Shown: one piece after another, positions 40,242 through 47,602 of the stretch | Layout of the letters: each line of letters opens with the position of its first letter | Position numbering within the stretch: position 1 is the stretch's first letter | From: Sediminimonas qiaohouensis DSM 21189 | GTDB taxonomy: Bacteria > Pseudomonadota > Alphaproteobacteria > Rhodobacterales > Rhodobacteraceae | Length of the DNA: 64,000 bases | Assembly (NCBI RefSeq): GCF_000423645.1 | Contig: NZ_AUIJ01000002.1 | Coordinates: forward strand, 1-64,000 | Direction: 5' to 3' | The notes under the pieces: generated by a model | What the model was told of the DNA's origin: nothing | Database searches by the model: none | What the model saw: only the letters and a program-made list of their open reading frames with translations | Translations under genes and position numbers: made by a program

Positions 40242-40544
40242 ATGAGCGAAAAGACACTGACCCGAATGGATCTGAGCGAAGCCATCTTTCGCGAAGTGGG
40301 GTTGTCACGCAACGACTCGGCCCAGATCGTCGAAAGCGTCCTGACCCGCATGTCCGATGCACTGGTTGCGGGGGAGCAGGTCAAGATCTCCTCTTTCGGC
40401 ACGTTCTCGGTCCGGGACAAGGCCGCACGCATCGGCCGCAACCCGAAAACCGGCGAAGAGGTGCCGATCAATCCGCGCCGTGTTTTGACGTTCCGGCCAT
40501 CGCACCTGATGAAGGATCGCGTGGCGGACGGTAACAAACGCTGA
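40242..40544 (+). CDS. ihfA: Integration host factor subunit alpha
   Basis: A 100-residue DNA-bending protein of the HU/IHF family: [30 protein letters not shown] helices, beta-arms with [29 protein letters not shown] (the conserved RxGRNPxTG arm with Pro that kinks DNA) and [14 protein letters not shown]. It pairs with IHF-beta, encoded elsewhere. It has its own 107-base upstream gap after fabH, and the MerR gene follows in the same direction. Confidence 0.96.
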   Translation: MSEKTLTRMDLSEAIFREVGLSRNDSAQIVESVLTRMSDALVAGEQVKISSFGTFSVRDKAARIGRNPKTGEEVPINPRRVLTFRPSHLMKDRVADGNKR

Positions 40545-40567
40545 GGCGGGGATAAAAGGGGGCGCTT

Positions 40568-41395
40568 ATGGGCAAATCACCCGACGCCTTTCGCACGATC
40601 AGCGAAGTGGCGGAATGGCTGGATCGTCCCGCCCATGTGCTGCGCTTTTGGGAAAGCAAATTCTCACAGATCAAGCCCGTCAAGCGCGCGGGCGGGCGCC
40701 GTTATTACCGGCCGCAGGACATGCTGTTGCTCGGCGGTATCAAGAAACTTCTGCATGACGAGGGCATGACCATCAAGGGCGTGCAGAAAGTCCTGCGGGA
40801 AAATGGCGTCAAACACGTCTCGGACCTTTCCGATCCGCTTGATGATACCTTTGCCGACGATGCGCCCGCCTATCAGGCGCATAGCGAGGCAAGCGCCCAA
40901 GGCAGCATCGACGTGCCCGAGGACGCCCCGCAAAGCGCGCGCGTGCTGACTTTCCCGCGCGAAGGGCAGCCGCAACAGCCCGCCGCCAAGGCAGAGCCTG
41001 AAACCCAAGCGGTGGAGGCCGACCTTGAGGCGCCCGACACCCCCGCGCCGCAGGCCCCCGACGCCACACAAGACGCGCCGCACCCCGAGCCCGCGCCGGA
41101 GGAAGAGCAAGCCGCACCCCCTGCCGAGGCCATGCCCGCGCATACCGCCGCGCCGGATGATACCGCGCCCGAGCCGGAGTCAGAGGCCCCCGCGGACACG
41201 CAGCCTGAGCCGGCACCCAAGCCAAGCGCCCCTGTCCCGACTGTCCCGGCCAATGATGCCCCCGCCGCGTCGCTCTGCGCCACCATCGCCGCGCTGAGGG
41301 GGCCCATCGACGCAGACAACAGCGCCCGGGTGCGCGCCCTGCTTGAGCAGTTGACCGCCCTTTACGCCCCCACCGAAGACGCTCGCAAAGAGTAG
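40568..41395 (+). CDS. MerR-family regulator with long Pro/Ala/Glu-rich C-terminus
   Basis: A 275-residue protein. Residues 8-80 form a MerR winged helix ([45 protein letters not shown]), then [24 protein letters not shown]. From about residue 115 to 255 the chain is low-complexity and rich in Pro, Ala, Glu and Asp. A short C-terminal helix ([18 protein letters not shown]) ends it. No effector-binding Cys pattern is seen, so the signal is unknown. It follows ihfA by 23 bases, a conserved Rhodobacterales arrangement. Confidence 0.88.
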   Translation: MGKSPDAFRTISEVAEWLDRPAHVLRFWESKFSQIKPVKRAGGRRYYRPQDMLLLGGIKKLLHDEGMTIKGVQKVLRENGVKHVSDLSDPLDDTFADDAPAYQAHSEASAQGSIDVPEDAPQSARVLTFPREGQPQQPAAKAEPETQAVEADLEAPDTPAPQAPDATQDAPHPEPAPEEEQAAPPAEAMPAHTAAPDDTAPEPESEAPADTQPEPAPKPSAPVPTVPANDAPAASLCATIAALRGPIDADNSARVRALLEQLTALYAPTEDARKE

Positions 41396-41455
41396 CGGAA
41401 AATTGGTAATTTCCCCTTGCCCTGCCAGCCAGAAACGGTATGAAAGCGACATCGT

Positions 41456-41532
41456 CGGGCTATGGCGCAGCCTGGTAGCGCGTCCGTCTGGGGGACGGAA
41501 GGTCGCAGGTTCGAGTCCTGCTAGCCCGACCA
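41456..41532 (+). tRNA. tRNA-Pro (anticodon GGG)
   Basis: A 77-nt cloverleaf: acceptor CGGGCTA/TAGCCCG, D arm GCGC-AGCCTGGTA-GCGC, anticodon stem TCCGT/ACGGA with loop CTGGGGG giving GGG, T arm GCAGG-TTCGAGT-CCTGC, discriminator A and encoded CCA. It reads CCC and CCU. It lies 60 bases past the MerR gene. Confidence 0.97.
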
Positions 41533-41605
41533 TTTCAAAACAACGCTACCAAACACCCCTCCGAGGGGCGCGGCGTGCGGCGTTCATCCATCCACGAGGG
41601 CCACA

Positions 41606-42682
41606 ATGACCGGCGTCATCCCGTCCCAGACATTGCGCAAAATGATCGATGACGGCCAGATAGGCGCCGATCCCGCCATTCCCGCCGATCAGGTCCAACC
41701 CGCCAGCCTCGATCTCAGATTGGGCACCACCGCGTACCGCGTGCGGGCCTCGTTCCTGGCCGGTGAAGGCGCCAGCGTCGCCGAGCGGCTGTCGCGGTTC
41801 GAGATGCACCGCGTGGACCTCAGCGCCGGCGCGGTTCTGGAAAAGGGCTGCGTTTATGTGGTCCCTCTGATGGAACATCTGGACCTGCCCGCAGGCATCC
41901 ACGCGGTCGCCAACGCCAAAAGCTCGACTGGGCGCCTCGATATCCTAACCCGCCTGATCACCGATGGCGGCGTGGAGTTCGACAGGATACAGCCGGGCTA
42001 CTCTGGCCCGCTATATGCCGAGATTTGCCCGCTGTCTTTCTCGGTGCTGGTGCGATCGGGCATGCGCCTCAATCAAATCCGCTTTCGCGAGGGGCACGCC
42101 ACCCTGCCCGACCGCGACCTGCGCGCGTTGCACACCGCCACGCCGCTGGTCGATGGCCCCGCCGTGATCGACGCGGGGCTGGGATTTTCCGTCGATCTGG
42201 CGCCGCGCGCGGGCACGCTGGTGGGCTACCGCGCCAAGCCGCATACCGGCGTTATCGACCTGGACCTGATCGATCACTACCGCCCCGCCGATTTCTGGGA
42301 GGAACTGCATAGCAGCGATGGCCGGATCATCCTTGATCCCGGCGCCTTCTACATCCTTGTCAGCCGCGAGGCGGTGCATATCCCGCCCGCCTATGCCGCC
42401 GAAATGGCGCCCTACCTGGCCATGGTCGGGGAATTTCGGGTGCATTACGCGGGGTTCTTCGACCCCGGTTTCGGCCATGACGGCGCCGGCGGACGCGGCT
42501 CACGCGGGGTGCTTGAGGTGCGCTGCCACGAGACGCCCTTTGTCCTGGAACACGGGCAGGTCGTCGGTCGCCTTGTGTACGAGCATATGGTCACCGTCCC
42601 CGATCAGCTCTATGGCGCGGGGATTGCCTCGAATTACCAAGGGCAAGGCCTCAAGCTCAGCAAGCATTTCGCGGCACCCTGA
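41606..42682 (+). CDS. dcd: 2'-deoxycytidine 5'-triphosphate deaminase, long two-domain form
   Basis: Deaminates dCTP to dUTP for thymidylate synthesis. At 358 residues it is almost twice the size of E. coli Dcd (193) and corresponds to the long form found in alphaproteobacteria. The N-terminal half has QVQPASLDLRLGTTAYRV, VANAKSSTGRLDI and VEFDRIQPGYSGPLYAEI. The C-terminal half repeats the fold: IDAGLGFSVDLAPRAGTLVG, then FRVHYAGFFDPGFGHDG and a LEVRCHETPFVL strand with VGRLVYEHM. It follows tRNA-Pro and is convergent with a small gene whose stop is 5 bases away. Confidence 0.9.
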   Translation: MTGVIPSQTLRKMIDDGQIGADPAIPADQVQPASLDLRLGTTAYRVRASFLAGEGASVAERLSRFEMHRVDLSAGAVLEKGCVYVVPLMEHLDLPAGIHAVANAKSSTGRLDILTRLITDGGVEFDRIQPGYSGPLYAEICPLSFSVLVRSGMRLNQIRFREGHATLPDRDLRALHTATPLVDGPAVIDAGLGFSVDLAPRAGTLVGYRAKPHTGVIDLDLIDHYRPADFWEELHSSDGRIILDPGAFYILVSREAVHIPPAYAAEMAPYLAMVGEFRVHYAGFFDPGFGHDGAGGRGSRGVLEVRCHETPFVLEHGQVVGRLVYEHMVTVPDQLYGAGIASNYQGQGLKLSKHFAAP

Positions 42683-42687
42683 CCGGG

Positions 42688-42936
42688 TCAGAACTTGCCC
42701 ATGCGTCGCCCGATGCGCAGGCTCTGGCGCGTGCGCTTGTTCGTGCCGGGATCGTTGTAGTCACTGTTTTTCCCGCTCTCGGCCTTGCTGCTCTTGGCTT
42801 GTGCGTCGCCGCTGCCGTCCTGCCCCGACTTGCCCTTGCGGTTCGCGAACTTGTTGATGCCCGCGCTCATGCCCTTTTGCATGACTGTACGCATCACCAT
42901 GCGCACCACCATGTTGACGATCTGGTTGACGTTCAT
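42688..42936 (-). CDS. Small conserved-type protein of unknown function
   Basis: An 82-residue protein. The N-terminal amphipathic or membrane-associating helix is Met/Val-rich (MNVNQIVNMVVRMVMRTVMQKG), followed by a hydrophilic Lys/Ser-rich segment and a basic C-terminus (TRQSLRIGRRMGKF). I do not recognise a family. The start at 42936 is supported by AGGAG 6 bases upstream. It may associate with membrane or nucleic acid, but this is only composition-based. Confidence 0.7.
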   Translation of the reverse strand: MNVNQIVNMVVRMVMRTVMQKGMSAGINKFANRKGKSGQDGSGDAQAKSSKAESGKNSDYNDPGTNKRTRQSLRIGRRMGKF

Positions 42937-43008
42937 CTCGCACTCCTGTTTGCGGCACACACAAGGTAGCATCAAATTATGCTGATTTCAGGGCGTGTTA
43001 GCCAAAAA

Positions 43009-43983
43009 TTACTGCTCCTCGCCCCGCAAGCGCGCCAACCGGCCCCACAGGGGCGCAATGCCATGCGTCACAACCGGGACCAGCAGCAGCCCAAGCGCCA
43101 GCCCTGCCAACCCATTCAGGGCCGCGCCAACAAACCATTCCACCGCGCCCTGCGCCGCACGCGGCACCGCATGGGCGGCCCCCACAGCCAGATCATGTAC
43201 CAGATGCGCTGGCCAGACCTGGCCAAGCTGCTCAAGCCCGTGGGTAATGATTGCGCCGCCGACCCATAGCATCGCCGCGGTACCCACGATCGTCAGCGCC
43301 TTCAGGACGCCCGGCATCGCCCTGACGATGCCGCGCCCTGCCCCGCGTGTCAGGTTCAGGCGCCCACCCTTGGCCATATGCAGCCCCAGATCGTCCGCCT
43401 TCACGATCAGGGCCACGCCGCCATATACCACGGCCGTGATCGCAACCCCCACCACCGCGAGCGTGGCCGCCTCGACCCACAAGGTCGATTTCGGAATTTC
43501 CGCCAGCGCGATGGTCATGATCTCGGCCGACAGGATGAAATCGGTCTTGATCGCACCCGCCGCCTTGCTTTCCTCAAGGTGGGCGGGGTCCTGAACATTG
43601 AAATCGGCCTCGACGGCGTGGTCGGCGTGCGGAAACAGCGCGTGCACGATCTTCTCGGCCCCTTCGAAACACAAATATGCCCCGCCCAGCATCAACAAAG
43701 GCGCAATCGCCCAAGGCGCAAACGCCGACAGGGCCAGCCCCACGGGCAGCAGGTACAGCAGCTTGTTTTTCAGCGATCCCTTGGCAATCCGCCACACGAT
43801 CGGCAATTCGCGGGACGCCTCGAACCCATGAAGGTATTTTGGCGTCACCGCCGCATCGTCGATCACCGCGCCCGCCGCCTTGGACCCGGCCTTGGTGGCC
43901 TGCCCAACCACGTCATCGACCGACGCCGCCGCCACCTTGGCAATCGCCGCGACATCGTCCAGAAGGGCCAGCAATCCGCTCAT
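43009..43983 (-). CDS. DUF808 (YedI) inner-membrane protein
   Basis: A 324-residue multi-helix membrane protein. The DUF808 hallmark MSGLLALLDDVAAIAKVAAASVDDV opens it, followed by DDAAVTPKYLHGFEASRELPIVWRIAKGSLKNKL, LMLGGAYLCFEGAEK, IKTDFILSAEIMTIALAEI and several hydrophobic segments. Family function is unknown. It stands alone, divergent from the GAPDH gene. Confidence 0.9.
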   Translation of the reverse strand: MSGLLALLDDVAAIAKVAAASVDDVVGQATKAGSKAAGAVIDDAAVTPKYLHGFEASRELPIVWRIAKGSLKNKLLYLLPVGLALSAFAPWAIAPLLMLGGAYLCFEGAEKIVHALFPHADHAVEADFNVQDPAHLEESKAAGAIKTDFILSAEIMTIALAEIPKSTLWVEAATLAVVGVAITAVVYGGVALIVKADDLGLHMAKGGRLNLTRGAGRGIVRAMPGVLKALTIVGTAAMLWVGGAIITHGLEQLGQVWPAHLVHDLAVGAAHAVPRAAQGAVEWFVGAALNGLAGLALGLLLVPVVTHGIAPLWGRLARLRGEEQ

Positions 43984-44089
43984 GTCCGCTCTCCGTCATT
44001 CATTGCCCGCCCTGCGGCGGTTTTGTCCACCCTATCGCGCCCCCGGCTGGCGACAAGGGCTGTTGGCGCGGCGCGACAGCCCGGCACAC

Positions 44090-44120
44090 GTTAGCGCAAC
44101 CATCCCTGTTTTGCGCTAAC
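44090..44120. promoter_or_regulatory. Paired LacI-like half-sites upstream of the GAPDH gene
   Basis: GTTAGCGCAA (44090-44099) and TTGCGCTAAC (44111-44120) form a perfect 10-bp inverted repeat with an 11-base spacer, so the centres are 21 bases (two helical turns) apart. Each half matches 10 of 12 bases of the dyad GTTAGCGCTAAC, which I recall as LacI-family (CceR-like) in alphaproteobacteria. Distance to the start codon is 87 bases. Confidence 0.6.
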
Positions 44121-44207
44121 ATGTTCGGAAATCTGCATTTTCCACCTTTCGGCACGGGGCGCTGCGGGATATATCGCGGCCACAGCACCTGATCAGGAGT
44201 CTATCGC

Positions 44208-45209
44208 ATGACCATCACCGTCGGTATCAACGGGTTTGGCCGCATCGGCCGCTGCACCCTGTCCCACATCGCACAGAGCACCCGCGAGGACATCAAGGTG
44301 GTCAAGCTTAACGCCACCGGCCCGCTGGAAACCGCGGCGCACCTGATCCGCTATGATTCGGTGCACGGGCGCTTCCCCGGCACGATCACCACCGGCGAGG
44401 GGTGGATGGATCTGGGCCGCGGCGCGATCGAGGTTTCCTCGACCTATGACATGGATGCGCTGGACTGGTCCGGCGTTGACGTGGTGATGGAATGCACCGG
44501 CAAGTTCAACGATGGCAAAAAGGCCGCCAAACACCTCGAGCGCGGCGCGCGCAAGGTCCTGCTGTCAGCCCCCGGCAAGAACGTGGATCGCACCGTTGTC
44601 TTTGGCGTCAACCACGACAAGCTGCGCGCCAGCGACAAGATGATTTCGAATGGCTCGTGCACCACCAACTGCCTCGCGCCGCTGGCCAAGGTGCTGGACG
44701 AGGCGATCGGCATCGAGTCCGGCATCATGACCACAATCCACAGCTACACGGGCGATCAGCCGACGCTGGACCGGCGCCATGACGATCTATACCGCGCCCG
44801 CGCCGCCGCGATGGCGATGATCCCCACCTCAACCGGCGCCGCCAAGGCCCTGGGCGAGGTGCTGCCCGGTCTCAAGGGCAAGCTTGACGGATCGGCCATA
44901 CGCGTGCCCACGCCCAACGTGTCGGCGGTGGACCTGACCTTCGTGGCCAAGCGCGACGTGACTGAGACCGAGGTGAACGAGGCCGTCGCCCGCGCCGCCA
45001 CCGGCGCAATGCGCGGGGTTCTGGCCTATGACCCCGAGCCCAAGGTGTCGATCGATTTCAACCATACCGAGGAAAGCTCGATCTTCGCGCCGGACCAGAC
45101 CAAGGTCACCGGCAAGCGCCTTGTGCGGGTGCTGGCGTGGTACGACAACGAATGGGGCTTTTCGTGCCGCATGGCCGATGTCGCCGTCGCCATGGGCCAG
45201 ACCAACTAA
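44208..45209 (+). CDS. gap: Glyceraldehyde-3-phosphate dehydrogenase, GapB-like cofactor site
   Basis: Interconverts glyceraldehyde-3-phosphate and 1,3-bisphosphoglycerate. 333 residues with the Rossmann motif GINGFGRIGR, catalytic C151 in SNGSCTTNCLAPL and H178 in TTIHSYTGDQ. The loop that selects the cofactor reads VVKLNATGPLETAAHLI. The Asp that binds the NAD ribose in glycolytic GAPDH (IND in E. coli) is Ala36 here, as in NADP-dependent Bacillus GapB (INAS). This suggests NADPH or dual use in the gluconeogenic/Calvin direction. A pair of LacI-like half-sites lies upstream. A tiny membrane peptide gene follows. Confidence 0.95.
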   Translation: MTITVGINGFGRIGRCTLSHIAQSTREDIKVVKLNATGPLETAAHLIRYDSVHGRFPGTITTGEGWMDLGRGAIEVSSTYDMDALDWSGVDVVMECTGKFNDGKKAAKHLERGARKVLLSAPGKNVDRTVVFGVNHDKLRASDKMISNGSCTTNCLAPLAKVLDEAIGIESGIMTTIHSYTGDQPTLDRRHDDLYRARAAAMAMIPTSTGAAKALGEVLPGLKGKLDGSAIRVPTPNVSAVDLTFVAKRDVTETEVNEAVARAATGAMRGVLAYDPEPKVSIDFNHTEESSIFAPDQTKVTGKRLVRVLAWYDNEWGFSCRMADVAVAMGQTN

Positions 45210-45288
45210 GGCGCCCACCGATCCATCGCTTGCACCTGCGGGGGCCCTGCGGCATACCAATGTCCAGTGCCGCCCGCAGGAGCCTTTG

Positions 45289-45432
45289 ATGACCGATAGG
45301 ATCGCCCTCTACATTGGCGTTTTGATCGCCCTGTGTCTCGCACTGGATTGGTATCTTTGGGATTGGGCCAACACCCTTTTCCTGGCCCGCAAATTCGCGG
45401 CGCTGATCGAATGGACCGCGTTCTGGCGCTGA
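45289..45432 (+). CDS. 47-residue single-helix membrane peptide
   Basis: A 47-residue protein with one clear membrane helix (IALYIGVLIALCLALDWYLW) and an aromatic C-terminal half (DWANTLFLARKFAALIEWTAFWR). AGGAG at 45279-45283 precedes the ATG at good spacing, which supports real translation. It starts 79 bases after gap and may share its transcript. Function unknown. Confidence 0.7.
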   Translation: MTDRIALYIGVLIALCLALDWYLWDWANTLFLARKFAALIEWTAFWR

Positions 45433-45452
45433 GCGGCTGAGCGCCCGCGCGC

Positions 45453-45953
45453 TTAACCGGGCTTGCCCATGCGATCGAGCAGGTGACGGCGCACCGCGGG
45501 AGTGACGAATTTCGACACATCCCCATCCAGCCGCGCGATTTCCTTGACCAGCTTCGACGCGATCGCCTGGTACTCGGCATCCGCCATCAGGAACACCGTC
45601 TCGACCGAACTGTCCAGCGCCCGGTTCATCCCGACCATCTGATATTCGTATTCGAAATCGGTCACCGCCCGCAGGCCCCGCACGATCAGTTGCGCGCCCA
45701 CGTCATGCGCGCAGTTGATCAGCAGGTTCTCGAACGGATGCACCAGGATCTCCATCCCTGTCTCTTTCGACAGGGTGGCGGTTTCCTCCTCGATCATCGC
45801 GACCCGCTCTTCCAACTCAAACAAAGGTCCCTTGTCGCGGTTGATGGCCACCCCGATGACCAGACGGTCAACCAGGGACGCCGAGCGCCTGATGATATCG
45901 ATATGCCCCAGCGTGATGGGATCGAAGGTGCCGGGATAAAGGCCGATGCGCAT
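45453..45953 (-). CDS. coaD: Phosphopantetheine adenylyltransferase
   Basis: Penultimate step of coenzyme A synthesis; 166 residues, the normal length. The nucleotidyltransferase signature is IGLYPGTFDPITLGHIDII with the T/HxGH-type motif, later LIVRGLRAVTDFEYEYQM, and SSSxVKE-like IASKLVKEIARLDGDVS. The start at 45953 (MRIGLYPG) has GGAG 8 bases upstream; a longer in-frame reading overlaps the upstream gene and is unlikely. Confidence 0.97.
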   Translation of the reverse strand: MRIGLYPGTFDPITLGHIDIIRRSASLVDRLVIGVAINRDKGPLFELEERVAMIEEETATLSKETGMEILVHPFENLLINCAHDVGAQLIVRGLRAVTDFEYEYQMVGMNRALDSSVETVFLMADAEYQAIASKLVKEIARLDGDVSKFVTPAVRRHLLDRMGKPG

Positions 45954-45987
45954 TGGGTGGCTCCACTGCCGGAATAGTTGCCGCGCA

Positions 45988-46002
45988 CGCAATATTATTG
46001 CG
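45988..46002. promoter_or_regulatory. 15-bp AT-centred palindrome upstream of coaD
   Basis: CGCAATA-T-TATTGCG, perfect arms, in the 80-base gap between the CBS-protein and coaD genes, 35 bases before the coaD start. A shorter relative, GCAATATTGC, lies at 55781-55790. Confidence 0.4.
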
Positions 46003-46033
46003 CCGGGAAATGCAAGCGGGAAAAATGCCGCCC

Positions 46034-46468
46034 CTACCAGCCCTTGACCATCCCCTCGAGTGCATCCTTCTCCATCGCCAGCTCCTGAAGCCGCGCCTTG
46101 ACCACGTCGCCGATGGTCACGATCCCGACAAGGGTCTGATTCTCGACCACGGGCATGTGGCGAAACCGGCCATCGGTCATCCGCTGCAGTACCGCGTCCG
46201 AGGTATCCTCGCGCCGGCAGCAGGTCGGGTTGCGGGTCATCATGTCCTGCGCCTTTTCCTGCAGGCACACCGCCCCGCGCAGCGCAAGCGACCGCACGAT
46301 ATCGCGCTCCGAGAGGATACCGACGATGTCGTCCCCGTTTCTGGACACGATCACGCCGCCGATCCGGCGCTCGGCCATGACCTGCGCCACGTCCGAGATC
46401 GCATCGTCCGGTTTCACGGTTATCACCGCGCTATCGCCTTTGGATGACAGGATGTTCTGGACGTGCAT
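46034..46468 (-). CDS. CBS-domain-pair protein
   Basis: A 144-residue protein made of two CBS motifs: VITVKPDDAISDVAQVMAERRIGGVIVSRNG (about 16-46) with GILSERDIVRSLA, and MTRNPTCCRREDTSDAVLQRMTD (about 78-100) with HMPVVENQTLVGIVTIGDVVKARL. Such stand-alone pairs bind adenosine nucleotides or NAD and regulate other proteins. The partner is unknown. Adjacent Cys residues (TCC) sit in the second motif. Confidence 0.9.
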   Translation of the reverse strand: MHVQNILSSKGDSAVITVKPDDAISDVAQVMAERRIGGVIVSRNGDDIVGILSERDIVRSLALRGAVCLQEKAQDMMTRNPTCCRREDTSDAVLQRMTDGRFRHMPVVENQTLVGIVTIGDVVKARLQELAMEKDALEGMVKGW

Positions 46469-46527
46469 GATGGACCTCCGCCATTGTCGCTATGTGAAAT
46501 CAAGCGTCCTCCACCCGCGACACTCTG

Positions 46528-47424
46528 TCAAGTCAGCGCTTCGAGGCGCTGCACCTCGTTGCGAAGGCCCGCCGTCAACGCATCGGCAAACCGGTTGAGC
46601 CGCTCAAGCCGCTGATCGTCGGCGTGGCGGATCAGGTAGAAGGCCCGCGTCAGGCTGATATGATCGGGTAGCACCTTGCGCAGCGGCCGCGACATCGGCA
46701 GCGAAAAGTCGTGCACCACGCCCAGCCCCGCGCCATGGCGCAACCAGTTCACCTGCACCGAGACCGAGTTGCTGGCCAACGGGACGCGCTCGACCCCGAG
46801 ATCGGACAGATAATCCAGCTCCTTGTCGAAAATCATGTCGGGGATATAGCCCACCATCCGGTGCCCGCGCAGGTCTTCGGGCGTGGTGATCGGCGGCTTG
46901 TCCTTCAGGTACCCCCGCGCCGCCGCGAGGTGCAGCTTATACTCGGTGATCTTCTGCACCGTCAGGCGCCCGGCCTCGGGCGGGCTGACGCCGATGGCCA
47001 TGTCCGCCTCACGCTTGGACAGGTTGAACACCCGCGGCAGCGCGATGATCTGGATATCCAGGTCGGGATTGTCGCGCACGATTTCGGCACAGACCTGCGG
47101 CAGCAGGAAATTGGCGCAACCATCCGGCGCCCCGATGCGGATCTGCCCCGACAGCCCCCCCTCCTGCCCGGCCAGCTCTTCCTGGGCGGCGCCCATGGCC
47201 TGCTCGGCGCGCTCGGCATGGGCCATCAGGCGCATGCCCGCGTCCGTCGGCGCATAGCCCTGTGGGCTCTTGGCGAACAGCGGCGCACCCAGATTCTGCT
47301 CGAGCCGCGCGATGCGCCGGCCCACCGTCGCCGGATCGACCCGCAGCACCTTGCCCGCGCCTGACAGGCTCTCGGCCCGGGCCACGGCCAGAAAAACCCG
47401 CATGTCATCCCAGTGCAATGTCAT
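46528..47424 (-). CDS. LysR-family transcriptional regulator, divergent from mmsA
   Basis: A 298-residue regulator with an N-terminal winged helix (WDDMRVFLAVARAESLSGAGKVLRVDPATVGRRIARLEQNLGAPLF) and a substrate-binding domain from about residue 85 (GQIRIGAPDGCANFLLPQVCAEIVRDNPDLDIQII). The start at 47424 is preferred (MTLHWDDM); alternatives at 47436 and 47439 lie within the tandem repeats. Divergent layout with mmsA strongly suggests it controls valine-catabolic genes. The inducer is unknown. The intergenic region has three 11-bp tandem repeats suited to LysR binding. Confidence 0.9.
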   Translation of the reverse strand: MTLHWDDMRVFLAVARAESLSGAGKVLRVDPATVGRRIARLEQNLGAPLFAKSPQGYAPTDAGMRLMAHAERAEQAMGAAQEELAGQEGGLSGQIRIGAPDGCANFLLPQVCAEIVRDNPDLDIQIIALPRVFNLSKREADMAIGVSPPEAGRLTVQKITEYKLHLAAARGYLKDKPPITTPEDLRGHRMVGYIPDMIFDKELDYLSDLGVERVPLASNSVSVQVNWLRHGAGLGVVHDFSLPMSRPLRKVLPDHISLTRAFYLIRHADDQRLERLNRFADALTAGLRNEVQRLEALT

Positions 47425-47438
47425 GGCCTCCCTCATCA

Positions 47439-47471
47439 CGTCGGTATTTCGTCGGTATTTCGTCCGTAAAC
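47439..47471. repeat. Three 11-bp tandem repeats in the LysR-mmsA intergenic region
   Basis: CGTCGGTATTT occurs twice in tandem (47439-47449, 47450-47460), followed by a degenerate third copy CGTCCGTAAAC (47461-47471). The 11-bp period is close to one helical turn, so the repeats face one side of the DNA. This is a candidate operator for the LysR protein. Confidence 0.6.
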
Positions 47472-47602
47472 CGACTGTATGAAACCAAAATCCTTAAAGG
47501 ACTTCGGACCTCTATTTTTGCAAAACCCTTTTGGAACCTTGCCTCTTTTCATCGGAAATTTGCAAGCCTATCCTTCGCGCAATCATTGCGGAGGAGATAC
47601 CC

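Noticed and set aside
41180-41533. Minus-strand frame beginning MVGLAGLEPATFRPPDGRATRLRHS
   Set aside because: A typical false protein read from the antisense strand of a tRNA gene (tRNA-Pro here).
45453-46268. Extended coaD reading starting about 315 bases upstream
   Set aside because: The extra N-terminus overlaps the CBS-protein gene and lacks similarity to CoaD, whose family start is the MRIGLYPG at 45953.
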